A model generated the notes under the pieces. It was not told where the DNA came from and searched no databases. It saw nothing but the letters and a program-made list of their open reading frames with translations. The translations under genes were made by a program, and so were the position numbers. Shown in pieces: positions 19,318 through 31,899 of a DNA stretch of 64,000 nucleotides. Positions within the stretch are counted from its first letter, which is position 1, and each line of letters begins with the position of its first letter. The DNA is taken from assembly GCA_948144175.1 (NCBI GenBank), contig CANXME010002107.1, positions 496,001 through 560,000 on the forward strand, read 5' to 3'. Source of the stretch: Closterium sp. NIES-65 (lineage: Eukaryota > Streptophyta > Zygnematophyceae > Desmidiales > Closteriaceae).

Positions 19318-22300
19318 CTAATGCCTTCCCATCTTATTAAGATCCTGAGCTGTCCACCCAATCATCCCAAACCCTCGAGTCGGGCTCAAAGGAGGGCTTG
19401 CGGGTGGAGTGGAGAACGGGCTACGATTGGCCTGGTGCTGCTGCTGGAAATGACTGCCCGTGTTGTTGCCCATGTTCGCCGGTTGATGTGCATATGCGCC
19501 GACGTTGCCAGTGCTTGGCTGCTGATGGTGGTTGTAAACGTTGGTGCCCATGCTCTGGCTGAGGGGAGGGCCGACTTGGTTGCCTGCTGCTGCATTCATT
19601 GGTCGCCCCCGCGGCTGGCGTGTTGACCTGCAAGCACATACACACACATGCATATCCACGTAAGCACATGGTTGCTCAGGCCAGCCTTAACTCTGAAATT
19701 AATGTATCAGGTGATTCAGTGTGGCAAGCATGCAGACTCTTGGAGTGGCATAAACACTTCCACTTTGCATTTGCAACTCAGCTCAAAAACAGGCTTACAT
19801 GGAGAGGCAAGACTCGTTGGAGGAAATGCTCCCGTTCCTCAGCTTGGACAAGTTCACGTCTTGCTGCAACACACACACACGATGAGCAAACAAACGTCAA
19901 GAAAACTCGGTGTAATCGACATACATGCTCCACATGCCATAACCAAAGCTGCTGTTCACACCCTGCACCACACCCCGATCTCCCTCCCCCTTTTTCCAAC
20001 AATACAACCACCCTCATACTACTGGCAAAGCACCTGTGCTCCCCCTTTCCTCCCCCGCGCACAGAACAAAAGCATCACCAACGCACCTCGGATCGCATGC
20101 TGGACGTGCGGCTGCAGGAGCGGCTCTGAGAGCTGCCCGTGCCGCTCACAATGCTCCCAGCCACTGCTGCAATGGCCGCTGCAGTCGCTGCATTCATGTT
20201 CGTGCTGCCATGGCTGACGTGGCTGCCATTGGTGCCATGCATTCCACCGCTGCCAACCGCGTTGAATCCCGCCATTCCCATTCCTGCCATCCCCATGCCT
20301 CCTCCCATGCTGCTGCTCATGCCATGCAGCCCACCACCAGCACCTGCCGAACCTCCTCTGGAGGCTACCGAGCCTGCTCGGGACGCCGAGCCTGCAGCAC
20401 TGGATGAACCAGCCAAGGAGGAGCCACTGGTGGTGCTGGTGACCGGACCATTGTGCTGATTACTATTTCCGGCAACACTACCATTTATAGCAATGCCGGC
20501 GCTGTTCTGCACATGCTGCTGCTGCTGCTGGAAGCTCTGGCGAGCTATCTTCCCATCTGCACCTTTGCTTGGGCCGACAAAGAAAGACTGGCCAACAGCC
20601 GCAGAGCCAGCAGTAGCACCAGAGCCAGCACCAGAGCCAGCAGCACTGCTGCGTGTGGGTGTGGTGGGCCGAGACCCTCCTCCTCGTGCTCCTGCTGACC
20701 CCACCACGGCCTGCCCTGCTGCTGCTGCTGCTGCTGCTGACGGCGTTGCTGGCACTGCTGGCACTGCTGCTGCATTGCCCTTTCCAGCGGCGCCACCACC
20801 GGCCGCCGCCGCAGCAGCAGCAGCAGCAGCGCGCTTCTGCCTCCGGAGCGCCTGCTGCTGCAGCTGGTGTTGCTTGAGCTGCTGGTAGAACTGCTGCTGC
20901 AGGTAGTGCGGACTCTTCTTCATCTGCGCCTCCATGTGCGCCTGCAGCCGCTCCTGCGCCCCTGCCTCCCTCTCCCTCTCGCCCTCCTCCTTCCCCTTCT
21001 CTTTCTCCTCCTGGGACTTCAGCGCCCCTTGACCCTGTGACTTCTGCCCTCCCGCCTGCCCCTGCTGTTTCACTGCTGTGGTTTTGGCAGCAGCAGCGGG
21101 GCTCTTGAGGCTGCCTGGCCGCTGCACCAGCACCTGACTCGGCCTGCCCTGCCCTGCCTTCTGACCTGCCTTCACCTGCAGCTGCTGCCCCGGCTTCCTG
21201 TGCTGCTGCTGCTGTTGTGAGCGTGGGGATTTCAGCTGCTGCTGTTGCGCCCGGGGGGATTTGAGCTGCTGCTGCTGCTGCTGCCGTTGAATGACGTGGC
21301 GGATGGGGATTGGCTTGGGGGAGGTGGCGGCGGGAGAGATGGGGCTCATAGGGGAGGAAGGGGAGGGGCGAGTGGGGGAGAGCGGGGAGAGCGGGGAGAG
21401 GGGTGTGCCACGGGACCCGATTCCCCTGGTTGGGGAGAGACAAGGAGTGGTTGGATTGGAGGAGTGAGGAGCAGTAACAACAGCATTACCTGCACCAGCA
21501 TCACCAGCACTACCAGCAGTGGCATCAGCACCAGCGGCTGCAGAAGCAGCATCGGCAGCAGCGCCAGGCATGGCTACATGCGGAGGGGGGAGCATTTCCC
21601 CCGACATCTGCAACTGGGACATCTGCAGGGGGGACATCTGCAGGCCGTTTTTCCCGGACCCGCCTGCTTCGGAACGAAGGGAGCCACGGGCGGACGAGGG
21701 CGAGGGCGGGCGCTGCAGCGGGTTGTTATTATGCACAGCGGAACGCGTGGGATGCGAGGGATGCGGAGCACCTGGGGAGGGCAGCGAGGGCAGGAGGTGG
21801 AGGGAGTTGTGGACAGACGCGCAGGGGGAGGGGATGGCGGAGGAGAGGAGGGCGCTAGATCGCTCCTCTGAGATGGCGTCTAGAGCCATGCCCGGTGGTA
21901 ACCGGCCCGTAACCGCCGCGTAATTGAGCGCACGGATGATCGGATCAATCTTGCTGGGGGAGGAGGAGGAGGGGGGTGCACCGTTGTTGCCACCGCTGCT
22001 GCCACCACGCCAGGTGTTGGGTGTGTTGGGAGTGCCTGGGGTGTTTGGGGTGTTTGGGGATCCGCAGTTGCTGCTGGGGCTGCCGCTGCTTCCGGTCCTT
22101 CGGGGGCTGTTGAAGGCTTTCGGGGCGGTTCTGGGGCTGGCCAAGGGGCTGACAGGGGTGGAGAACGGTGCTCTGCTGTGGGGTCCGATGGGGGAGGTGG
22201 TTCCGTTGGTGGGTCGGAGGATGGGGCTGGTGGGTTTGAGGAGGGTGGCAGGGTCGAAGGAGGATGGGATGGGCAGAGGGGGAGGGCTGCTGCGGCCATT

Positions 22301-23264
22301 CCACCAGTGTGAAGAGTTCCCTGCGCCCACCGCAGCTGCTGCTGCTGCTGCTGCCGCTGCAGCTGAGCCTCCTGCTGATGCTGACGCTGATGCTGAAACT
22401 CCTACCTCCTTGGGTCTTCCTGTCTTTCCCAGAATCCCACCACCATGCCCACCGTAAGCCGAAGCTACAGCAGCACTGGCAGCACTAGCAGCACTAGCAG
22501 CACTTCCAATATTGGCATGCGCAAACACTTCCCCTCTTTCTCTCCCACTGCCATCCTCGCTCCCCTCCCTCACCTCCTTCCTCTTACCGCCACCTCCGCT
22601 ACTATCACACGAAACCTCTCTCCGATGCCCGCCTCCTTGCATGCTCTCTACCCCGCAGCCATCATGACTCCATTCCCCCCTTCCCCTTCCCCTTTCCCCG
22701 CCACCACCATCCACACCCTCACTCAGATTCTCCCAAGGCTCTGCGCTTTGCTTGTGCCAGCCCTCTATGCCAACAGCACCGTCCGACATGGTCCGTGCAG
22801 GGCCCTTTTTCCCTGCACCCGCGCCCAGAGAAAGCTCTTGTTGCTGCTGGTGATGGTGATGATTCCGCGTGGTACCGCTGCTGCCGGTAATGCTCTTTTT
22901 AGCCCTCTGAAACAGCCTCTGGAACATGCTCTGCTTGCTGTGGTGGTGCTGCTGCTCGTGCTGCTGCTGCAGCTGTTGATGTTGGTTGCCGTGCTGCTCA
23001 TGCTTGTGCTTATTGTGACTCTGACTGTGGCCGCCCTCGTTAAACTCACCATGGCTGTAGAAGCGCCTGTGGCTGCTGCTGCTGTTCTCAGTCGTTTCAC
23101 CTCCGTTATAGTCACAGGCGCCGCCTAGAGTCACCAGCATTGCGTCACTCACGTCAGCAGACACGGAGCGGCGAAGCCTGCTGCTGCTGTTGCTGACCAT
23201 GCCAGCGTCAGTCACAACTTTCTCTTGCCCATTCCCAATTTGACGCTGCTGCTGCGCCTGCCAT

Positions 23265-23304
<40 letters not shown>

Positions 23305-26300
23305 GTTGCTGCTGCTGCTGCTGCTGGAGTTGCTGTTCCATCCCGTGCGGCATAAGCATGCCTTCCCCGCGCCTCTCCCTCTCCACCTCTTCCCCGCGCC
23401 TCTCCCTCTCCACCTCTTCCCCGCGCCTCTCCCTCTCCACCACTTCCGCACCCTTCCCCCGCAGCACGTTCTGCCGCTGAAGCGACGGGCCCTCACCTTT
23501 CCCCTCCCCTTCCGCCGCATGGCCGCGAGATGACTCCAACGCAGCGGCGAGAGGCGTTGCGCTGGGGTTCCGCCTTCCCCCCAGACTAGCGCTGCGACAC
23601 AGGGACTCCCGCGATCCCCGCACATCCGCCCCCTCTTCTCCGCCTTCTTCCCCGCTTCCTCCGCCCGCGGCCGCCCGGCAGCTGCTTCCGAACGACGCCG
23701 ATCGGCGCAACGCACCCCCTCCGCCGCCCCCCTTCACGCCCTCCATCTCAATCTCCTCGTCGATATCATCGCCAAATATATTATCCCCCGTCTCCACCGT
23801 CTCCGCGCGCGTCAAGGGTAAATTACCCTCTTCATCCTCCTCCTCCGCTTCCCCGTCCCCGCCTGTGGCACTCCGCCTTCCGCCGCCGCCGCTGCTGCTT
23901 CTGCTGCCGGCGCTGCGGTCGCTGCGCTGCCGTGCGAGGGGCACGGAGGGGCCGTCGTCGTCTCGGAGCTCAGTGAACGTGTCGTCCACATCCCCCTCCC
24001 CCTCCCCCTCCCCCTCCCCCTCCTCCCCGTCCTCAGCCTCCCCCTCTCCCTCCTCGCCCTTCTCCTCCTCCCCATCCTCTTCCTCCTTCGCCGCCGTATG
24101 CTCCCACTCCTCCGCTTCCTTCCCTTTCTCTGGCTGAACCTCCGTTTTATCGCCCCCCTGCGCGCAATCCCCCTCTTCCGCACACTCTTCGACTTGCTGC
24201 TGCTGCTTCTCCTCCTCCTCTTCCTCATGGTTTTGCTTCTTGCCACGCGTCACTTCCTCATTGGCAGCAACGGCCGCCTCTGGACTCCCTAAACCAGACC
24301 CCGCGGATTTATTCGAAGCTGCCCGCCCTCTCAGTGCAGTTCCGGAGCTGCCCGGGCTGCCCGAAAGAAAACCAAGCGGACGCCGGGACATAGGGCTAGT
24401 CGAAGACGCTCGGGCCGTTCGGGGAGATCTAGGTGTATAAAGCGTATCGAGTGTACCGCCTACACCAGCCCTGTGCCTATCAGATACGCTCCTGGAAAGT
24501 CGTCCCCTCGTCCCGCTGCTTCCGCCACTCGGGGAAGCGACCCGCGGAGAAGACGCGCGGAAAGAGCCCGTGCGCGGAAAGGTACCTCTGCTGCTGTTTC
24601 CCCCGGGGGAAGCAGAGCGAGGGGAAGCAGCGCGCGGGGAAGCAGCGCGGGGAGAGGCGGCAAGACGGTTCGTGGCGGAGGAAGAGCCAAAACCGGTCAT
24701 TGCGCCGCTGCTGCTGCTCCGCCGCAACACGGGACTTGCGCTGCGACCCCTTGCCGCGCCTGCCGCCTTCCCGCCGCTGCCCGCGCTGCTGGCGCGGGGC
24801 AGAGCACCACCAGCCGCAGCAGCGGCAGCAACAGCAGTCTTAGTCTTAGCACCAGACGCAGTACCAGAGCTGTTGTTACTTCCACGTGCAGTCGTGGTGT
24901 CTTTCCTTGCGCCTGCCTCTCTCGCTTCCACCAGCGCCTTCAGCTGCTCTATCTCCCCATCCCCACTGCGCGCCGACGTGCGGCTCGTACGACCCTCCTC
25001 ACCTCCCTCGTTCGTCTCGTCCTTCTCCTCTTCTCTCCTTCCTTCGTCCTCATCAGACACATTAGCTTCCATGCTTTCTTCCTCGTACTCAGCCCCGTTC
25101 CTCTCCCTTTCCTCTTCTTCCACCCCGCCTTCCACCTCCTCCCCCTCGCGGCCGCTCACGGCCCCACTCCCGCCCACGCTCCCGCCTCTGCTCAGGCTCC
25201 CCACTCTTCCCCATGATCTTCCGCTTCCCCATGACCTTCCGCCAACACTCTTCTCCCCCGCAATCTCAGCTCCGCCTCCGCCTTCCGCCGTCCCCGAAGT
25301 CCCCAGCCCGCTCTGGCTCTTCAACTCCTCGCCGTCCATCGAATCCCAGGGCAGCGGGATGCCCTTGATTGGCGGCGGCCGTTTCTTATCCAGGCTCGGC
25401 CGACCCTGGTAGACCGGAGGCCGGCTCGGCGTCGTAGGTTCGGCAGTCACGAGCTGTTCCATCTTAATCGTTTTCGCGACGCCGTTCGCGTCCGTTACAG
25501 TCAGCCCCGTTACAATCATGTTGCCAGTCCGAAGCTTCGCATTCGGGCTGACACCAGGCCCGACAGGCGAATTCCCCGGAGCGCCGTCATTCGCGCTTCG
25601 AGGAGCAACCGACGATCCCCGACCCAACTGCAGGTGGTTCGGCAGAGGTCCGGAGAGAGGGCGAGAGAGGGAGAGCAGGAGCGAGAGCGGAGTGCCCGAG
25701 GAGCGTCTTAATCCGTCTTCTTCGTCTCCTAGTTGCAACACGCCGAATTCACTGGCGTTAATGCTGTGACGCGGTGAGGAGAGAGTGTGCACCCACTGCT
25801 CGCCACTCACCCACACCGGGTTACCACCACCACTCGCCTTCGCTCCGGTACCCTCGCCTTCGCCGTTGTTCGCTACGTACGCGGCGGCCATGTGACGGGC
25901 GTAGGCCGACACCCCCTCGGCACGACCGAGGGAGACGGATCTTCTGAGGTTCGCGCCGCCCCCGCCACCGCCGCCGCCGCAGCCATTGCCGCCGTCTGGG
26001 CACGGACTGTCGGCGGCGGGCTCGATGAACGAAGCGCGGATGGACTGCGCGAGGAGCGCCGGCGTAACCGGGTCGGCCGCACGGGGAGAGCGCGGCGGGA
26101 TGATTTTCAAATCGTGGTTGCTGCTGCGGAGGTGCTTCACTTCGTTGCGCAGTCGCCGCCCTTCTTCCTCTTCCTCCTGCAGCCGTCTCTTTAGTTCTGC
26201 CACCTCATTGGCCAGCTCCTCCACGTGGCCCCACACCACCGATCCGCTGCTGCTCCCGCCGCCGCCGCCGGCCGCTGGACCATCTTTCGGGTCGTTCTTG

Positions 26301-26608
26301 ACACCAGAAGAACCTGCCTGAGCTTCCTTCTCGTTCGTGCTGCAGCAAGAGGCGACGGAAGATCCGGCGGGAATTGCGGCCATGGGGCCGAGGCCCCAGA
26401 TCGGGTCGGCGTTTTCGTCGTCTTCGTCGTTGAAGTTGAGATGACGTGGATGGTGGTGGCGCTGACGTGTATCGTTGTGGTCGCAGCAGTGGTGGTGGGG
26501 CGAGTAGTGTTCGGGCGACGGGAGGTGGCAGCAGTCGTTGTTATTGCGCTCCTGCCCGCTGTCGTTAATGTTGTTCGCGAAGAGTTCGCGATGGCGATCC
26601 CCTTTCAC
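19318..26608 (-). CDS. Very large coiled-coil, Ser/Pro-rich hypothetical protein, three exons
   Basis: Exons on the minus strand are 20087-26608, 19799-19863 and 19318-19627. Junctions are GAG|GTGCGT…GCAG|CAA (phase 0) and CAT|GTAAGC…GCAG|GTC (phase 2), both frame-consistent, giving about 2300 residues. From the N-terminus there is a His-rich segment, a short coiled coil (EELANEVAELKRRLQEEEEE, about residues 128-150), and a Ser/Pro and Arg basic block with ASPRAASPRSASP repeats (about 640-780). An acidic Glu block (about 830-940), poly-Gln tracts, and Ser-Pro-Thr-Pro motifs (SPLSPLSPTRPSPSSP) follow, and the C-terminus is SPPLSPTRGFGMIGWTAQ. No membrane helix or catalytic domain is seen. A coiled coil plus basic SP repeats would suit a cytoskeleton-associated or phosphorylated scaffold protein, but this is a guess from composition. 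I do not recognise the family. Confidence 0.65.
19772..19794. repeat. Palindrome relic matching the 59-bp array unit
   Basis: CTCAAAAACAGGCT (19781-19794) equals part of the 59-bp array unit at 9591-10190. Its left arm is reduced to ACTCAG. It sits just downstream of the exon 2 donor of the large minus-strand gene, 9.6 kb from the array. Confidence 0.6.
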
Positions 26609-28317
26609 GATGTTCCAGCGACCGCGGATTGGCGACTTGTACCGCGGAGAAATAACATCCTGTGCAACGCGGGAGACGAAACACGCGTAACGTAGACAAT
26701 ACAGCAGAAGAAAATAATACGCACAGAAGGATGGGTGAGTCCTAGAGTGGAATAGCTAGTCTGTACGTATTGAGAAGCCTAGTTCTCGTCCAAAGGGCAT
26801 GCGGGAACAGACCCAGCTAGGAAGAACGGAAGCGTGGGGAAAGGGGGATCGAGGACAAGGAAATAGTGAGGGAGTTGACAGAAGAAAATCCTAAAGAAAC
26901 ACCGTTGAATCACATCGTATAGCAGATCCTTTCCACAACAATCAAGTGAATTCCACTGATTCTAAAGCTTTTTCGAATTCGAATGCTCTCACATCTCTTC
27001 GAGTCGGGTTGCAGGGCGTTCGACTCATCATCAACAGGTTTTTAAGAAGTGGTGTCACAAAGACTCACCCGGTTCGTCGACTTGGGCTGCAGAGCGCCAG
27101 CCATGGGGCTGCTTTTCCTGCCGCCAAAGTCCATCGCTTCATTTTCTACCGGCAGACTCCCGCCGAAACACGCTAAGAGCCGCTTCCCGGACTTCGGAGT
27201 CCGGTTTTCCTTCCTTCTGCTAGATGGTTCTTTTCTACCGCCTAGCGGGCTAAGATTGCCCACTGGGCTCCACATGGTGCTTCGATTGTAATGCTACGCA
27301 CAAAGACGCTTGTGCACGGTGTCACTAAGAATCAACGAGCGTGTTCTAAGGTGGAATGGGATGGGATTTGTCTGGATATGAGCGCAACGCACGGTTGCAT
27401 CTCGAGCTGGGTCTGGTATACTCCCAGCACTTGAAGTTTTCTTTTTTTTTTGCTCGAAGGGAAGAACTCGACTATTGTGACAAGGAATCTCAAAATGGAA
27501 CTACCCAGTGTGTCAATGGCCGTGACTTCCAGCTGTGGATTCCGTTCAATTGAAGAGACGTCGCAACTACTGCTTGCTAACGTCTGCCGCCTGGACACAT
27601 CTACAGAATACCAAGAAACTCTCAAACAAAGGACATCTACGGGTGGCAAGGAGATTCAAGCCAGTGAGCTCCCTGCCTTGGGAGTTCCCCGAGGTTCGAG
27701 CTTCGCCTGGCCGTTGCGCGGTTTTCGTTCCTCATTGAGGTTCGTTCGATTCGAATTTCGAGCCACACACGTAGTTCTATTCCCGAAGCGCGGTACTTCC
27801 TTTGAGTGACAAGAATGACGGAAACGATGATGCAATATCGGTTCAGTGCGTTTAAATCACTTTCAGTGCGCTGTCGAGGTTTCTATATGACACAAGAGAA
27901 GGCACAGGTGTAGTTGCGAGGGAAACTGATGCTTTTTCCATTCCGTGATGGGAGGGACATCGTGGCGGGGAGACCTTGGGATTTGGCGGTTGGGATCACC
28001 TGAATTGAGAATAGATGAGGCCCAATAGCAAAAGTCGATGAGTTGTACCTTGATGATGCAGGCGGGAATGTTCAATCAAATTTGAATTGTTGGCCGTTTC
28101 TGAGCACCAGTGACCGTTTTATTTTTCAGGTCAAGATTCCAAGGCATTTGATTCGAGCCAAGTGATTCCCGCCATGGTGTCCCTCGACAAAACATATGCT
28201 CACAAAACGTCAGCTCAATCTTCCTAGAGTTCCGTAAGTGTTTGAGTGGTCGTGCAATAATAGCCCAACTCATTTACGAAACGAAAAGCCAAGGCTTATT
28301 CGCGGATCCGCTGGACT
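26609..28317. other. 5' flank of the large gene and intergenic DNA
   Basis: No recognisable coding frame, RNA gene or repeat family. Small frames (27049-27291, 27332-27649) carry no domain. The left boundary of gypsy-2 may lie within this stretch, because its LTR start cannot be fixed. Confidence 0.4.
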
Positions 28318-28652
28318 GATTTTTGAGATCTGTAAGGAATTTTCTCGGCATTCCTTACGGAGCCCGACTACATCGCGTACAGCAACAGCCGTTGTTCGCC
28401 CGTTACTGCTAACGGGGCTTCGCCGACTTCGCGCGCACTGTTTTACCAAACCTCGCACTGCTGGCCTGGCCGTGTCAGCCTATGCTTCGGGACTAGCCCG
28501 AGCCTCGCTTCCAGCGTAGCACTAGCTACGTCGCACGCACCGCGTTACCGTTTGCATGTTTCGCGTATAAATGTTTGCTCATGCCTTCGTTCGCTCACAT
28601 TTTGTACTCGTTTGACACCTTAGTGCAATCCTCGCTACTTCGATCCATTGCA
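28318..28652 (+). repeat. 5' LTR of gypsy-2 (3' end defined, start uncertain)
   Basis: Ends …CCATTGCA at 28652, directly followed by an iMet-type primer-binding site (TGGTATTCAGAGC, 28655-28667). It contains a TATA box (GCGTATAAATG near 28563) and a 9-bp hairpin GTAAGGAAT/ATTCCTTAC (28332-28358). The 3' LTR is outside the window, so the start shown is a guess. Confidence 0.55.
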
Positions 28653-28835
28653 CCTGGTATTCAGAGCCCCTTTCTTTCGGACCGCGCATCTCCGCACCCC
28701 AGGAAATCAACTTTTGATTTTTCACTCGAAGGGACCCACGTACCTTAGCACCTAGGAGCCGCTGTCCTCGCGTTCTCTCGTAAACGCATGCAGCCACGAC
28801 TGCGCCTAAACTAAGACGAGCCGACGCCCTTCGGA

Positions 28836-29016
28836 ATGGCTGAACATATCAACGTCACGACTCTCACACAGGAGCACTTGAACGATTTGCTTCGACAAAT
28901 TCGCGAGAGCGTCGAGGAAATCGCGACGCTGACGGCAGAACGCTCGTCCCTGCAAAACGACCTCACACGGGCACAATCCCAAGCACCTGGCACTCCGATT
29001 CAGCCCGCACCACATA
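28836..29016 (+). pseudogene. Gypsy-2 gag, N-terminal 60 codons (interrupted)
   Basis: Starts ATG 28836 (MAEHINVTTL) with a coiled-coil-like helix (LRQIRESVEEIATLTAE). The frame is broken at 29017 by gypsy-1. The sequence resumes in the same frame at 51557 after the second copy of the ACATA target duplication. Confidence 0.85.
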
Positions 29017-29326
29017 TGTGAGAGGACGTCCCCGTTATAATATTTTCTCACTATTCTATTTTTCCGTTATCCTATTCTCCCTTTTCTCCTCTTTATTTTG
29101 GTCTTTATCTCATCTCAATCGGCCAACTATTCTATTTTATAGGGCCTTCTATTTATTTCTCTTATTTCCTACTTTTCCCACCGACATACCTATTATACGG
29201 CACCGACAGCGCCGACAGTGGTGTATACGGTGTAATCTGGGCGTAATCCCAAGTGCCAATAGACTTGCGTGCTTATGCGCATTTGTGATTGTAGTATCGG
29301 GAAGGGTGTGTTCCCGAAGGTTCGTT
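29017..29326 (+). repeat. Gypsy-1 5' LTR, first part
   Basis: Matches 51150-51459 closely. Interrupted by TRIM-1; 29322-29326 is the TCGTT target copy. Confidence 0.95.
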
Positions 29327-30838
29327 TGTCGGAAAATATAAGTTAATATTTTCTATATGTAACTGCCTGTAGGATTGGTTACTGTAGTTATAGCATTCTC
29401 TTAGTTGGTGGTGCACCTTTCTTGTTTGTTCTTTCCTATTTGTACCCTCGCTCAATATTGAATCACTCCTTTTTTGTTGGTACAACTTCTCCCTCGCTAC
29501 TCTCGTTTTCCTCAAAACCTAGCCATGGCGCCTAAGATTAATCTACTCTTTTGAGATGGTATCGAGCTAGTTTTCGATCAATGGGCCCACCGATTTTTGA
29601 CCCTGTCATGGCGGCCCTCCCTCCCAACGATTTTCTGCTGCGATCGTGCTGCCAGTATGACCGTTGCGTTGAAATCCGCGACGGTCATAATCGCGTGCGC
29701 GATCGAGGAGGCGAAGGCGGAGCTCTGCTTGTCGCGCTGCCTAGTCGCCCCGTTGTACGCGGCCACGCTGCCTCGTCGCCGCTTCGTCTCGCCTCCGTTT
29801 CGGCCCTCTGTCCCGCTCGTCGCGCTCGAGCAACTATCCCCGCCCACCCTCCCCCGGGTCCCGCTGCAGCTGTCGCACTTGCTACTGTAGTGCGTGCTCC
29901 TGCTGTGGGGGGGAGGTCGAAGGTGTGGCGGGCAGTGGGGGAGGTGGTGTGACGGGGTGGCTGCTGTGAGCCGCCAGCAGCACCTGCCGTTGCCCTTTCT
30001 CGCCCCATACGCGACTGTCGCTGTGGGGGGGAGGGTGAGGGAGTGGCGGGAGCGCACCCGCAGGAAACCGCCGACGCCCTCCTCTCTCCTCTCTCTCCCT
30101 GCAGCGCCGGTCGCTGTGGGGGATGGGGGGGAGTGTGAGGGGGTGGCGAGAGAGATTTTGCAGTACCAACAGCCGTCCCCCCTCCCCTCTCTCTCACTGC
30201 CGCGCTTGCAGCTGTGGGGGGGAGGGTGAGAGGGGGTGGCGGAAGTCAGCCGGGCATCTGCTGCTGACGCCCACTGCTACCGTGGCACCTCCAGCTGCCG
30301 CCCCTGCTGCCACCTGCCTCTTTTGCCTTTGCTTCTGCTGCTTGCTGCTAGGGGCCTGCAGGTGCTGCCGTCGAGCCGTTGCTGTCCTGCTGCACGTTCC
30401 AGCCACAGAGCCTGCTCCTCAGGCGACCTGCCGCCCCTACACCTGCTACTGTTTCTACCTTGGCCCAGGGTGTGCTACAGCTGGATCTGCCACCACTGCA
30501 ATGGTTGTCACTGCACTTGTTTGTTGCTGCAATTTCCGCTGTGTAATCGTGATGTACCCCTTAAGGGTGCGCTAACTGCATACTCTCCTACAGCCAGTTA
30601 TGGGGGCGTGTCGGAAAATATAAGTTAATATTTTCTATATGTAACTGCCTGTAGGATTGGTTACTGTAGTTATAGCATTCTCTTAGTTGGTGGTGCACCT
30701 TTCTTGTTTGTTCTTTCCTATTTGTACCCTCGCTCAATATTGAATCACTCCTTTTTTGTTGGTACAACTTCTCCCTCGCTACTCTCGTTTTCCTCAAAAC
30801 CTAGCCATGGCGCCTAAGATTAATCTACTCTTTTGAGA
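29327..30838 (+). mobile_element. TRIM-1: small non-autonomous LTR element
   Basis: Two 230-bp LTRs (29327-29556 and 30609-30838) look identical by eye, so insertion was recent. TSD TCGTT (29322-29326, 30839-30843). The primer site TGGTATCGAGC follows the 5' LTR, and the PPT TATGGGGGCG precedes the 3' LTR, resembling the copia elements here (TATGGGGGTG). The LTR ends GA rather than CA. The 1.05-kb interior has no coding domain. It contains about four imperfect copies of a unit with GCTGTGGGGGGGAGGGTGAG (29905, 30019, 30112, 30209), giving many G tracts. Confidence 0.9.
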
Positions 30839-30843
30839 TCGTT

Positions 30844-30935
30844 TTATCTCGTTTATCCTTGTACTTTCCGAGTATAAATAGGCCTTGTATTCAGTTTTAG
30901 TGACAAGTTTCGATTGAGAATTCGATCCTGTGACA
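30844..30935 (+). repeat. Gypsy-1 5' LTR, second part with TATA box
   Basis: Continuation of the interrupted LTR, with GAGTATAAATAGG near 30870, ending CCTGTGACA. It is followed by the primer-binding site TTGGTAATCAGAGCC (30937-30951), close to the tRNA-iMet complement. Confidence 0.9.
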
Positions 30936-31099
30936 CTTGGTAATCAGAGCCGTTCTCACTCGACAACTCTCGGCTAAGCAGCGGTCGCGGAAAAAATCGC
31001 CTCGAAAAACCGCCGGGGGCGACCAATTCGACGCCGATTTCTGGTAAGTACCAGTTCCGCGCTTTTCGAATTAACTCCCTCGCGTGGTTTTTGAACAGG

Positions 31100-31668
31100 A
31101 TGGGTTTGTCAAAGTTTGAAGGAAGAAAGAGGATTGAACTAGCAAGAATGAGGATACAAATAGCAAACCCTAGAAGGGTTGTACTCGCTATAGAGCACCC
31201 CACTACAGGCTAGAACAATAAGATAATATTCTGACAGGGTTCGCCGGCGACCAACGACGTTACGCAGCAGCTCTTCGCGCAAATCGCCAAGATGGAAGCG
31301 GAGATGCGAGCGACGACTGAACGGTCGCGATTGGAGAACGAGCAGATGCGAAACGAACTGCAGCGCGTTACGCGGCTCCTCTCGACCATGAACATTCCTG
31401 CTTCGACGACTTCGCAGCAGTCGCAGCGTCAGTTCGAGGTTCCGAAACTTCGCTCGCCGGAATCGTTCGACCCTAGCGATCGAAAATCCGACGTCAGGCG
31501 GTGGCTCGCGACGATGGAAATTTATTTCGCGGCGATCGGATGGACGACAACGGAATACGACGGCGAGAAAATTCGTCTCGCGACAACGTTGATGCGCGGT
31601 CCAGCTCTCGAGTGGCTCGGAAGCAACAGTAGCATTTTCCAGGGCGAAGCCACGTGGCAGCAGTTCCG
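31100..31668 (+). pseudogene. Gypsy-1 gag, N-terminal part (split by a solo LTR and copia-1)
   Basis: Start codon ATG 31100-31102. The solo LTR at 31107-31236 interrupts after the second codon and the frame resumes at 31242. A coiled coil (MEAEMRATTERSRLENEQM) precedes a Ty3-type capsid segment (SDVRRWLATMEIYF, AIGW, LRGPALEWLG-like). It is broken at 31668 by copia-1 and continues in frame at 39030. Confidence 0.85.
31107..31236 (-). mobile_element. Solo LTR of the TRIM-2 family
   Basis: 130 bp, minus orientation, nearly identical to the TRIM-2 LTRs at 53929-54058 and 55368-55497. TSD GGGTT at 31102-31106 and 31237-31241. It was left by recombination between the two LTRs of a complete insertion. 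Confidence 0.95.
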
Positions 31669-31852
31669 TGTCAGATTATTATAGCTGATGCATGTTTGTA
31701 GGCTATAGTGGGGTAGCACATATGGGGTACAGTTTGCTAGGGTTGTATTTGTACCCAACTCTGACTTAGTCAATTCATTTTCCTCTGCTCATAGTTTCAC
31801 ATGGTATAGAGCTAGGTCCTTCCAGGACCGAATTTTTTTTGGGCCCACCGAA

Positions 31853-31870
31853 GCGCGCCCCGAGGCGCGC
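31853..31870 (+). promoter_or_regulatory. CCGA-loop hairpin in the copia-1 leader RNA
   Basis: GCGCGCC-CCGA-GGCGCGC, a perfect 7-bp stem 50 nt after the LTR. The same hairpin occurs in copia-2 (43478-43495) and, lengthened, three times in TRIM-2. A second stem GCGACCC-TTC-GGGTCGC follows at about 31883. It is a candidate packaging or dimerisation signal; function inferred. Confidence 0.5.
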
Positions 31871-31899
31871 CCTTTTTGTTTTAGCGACCCTTCGGGTCG

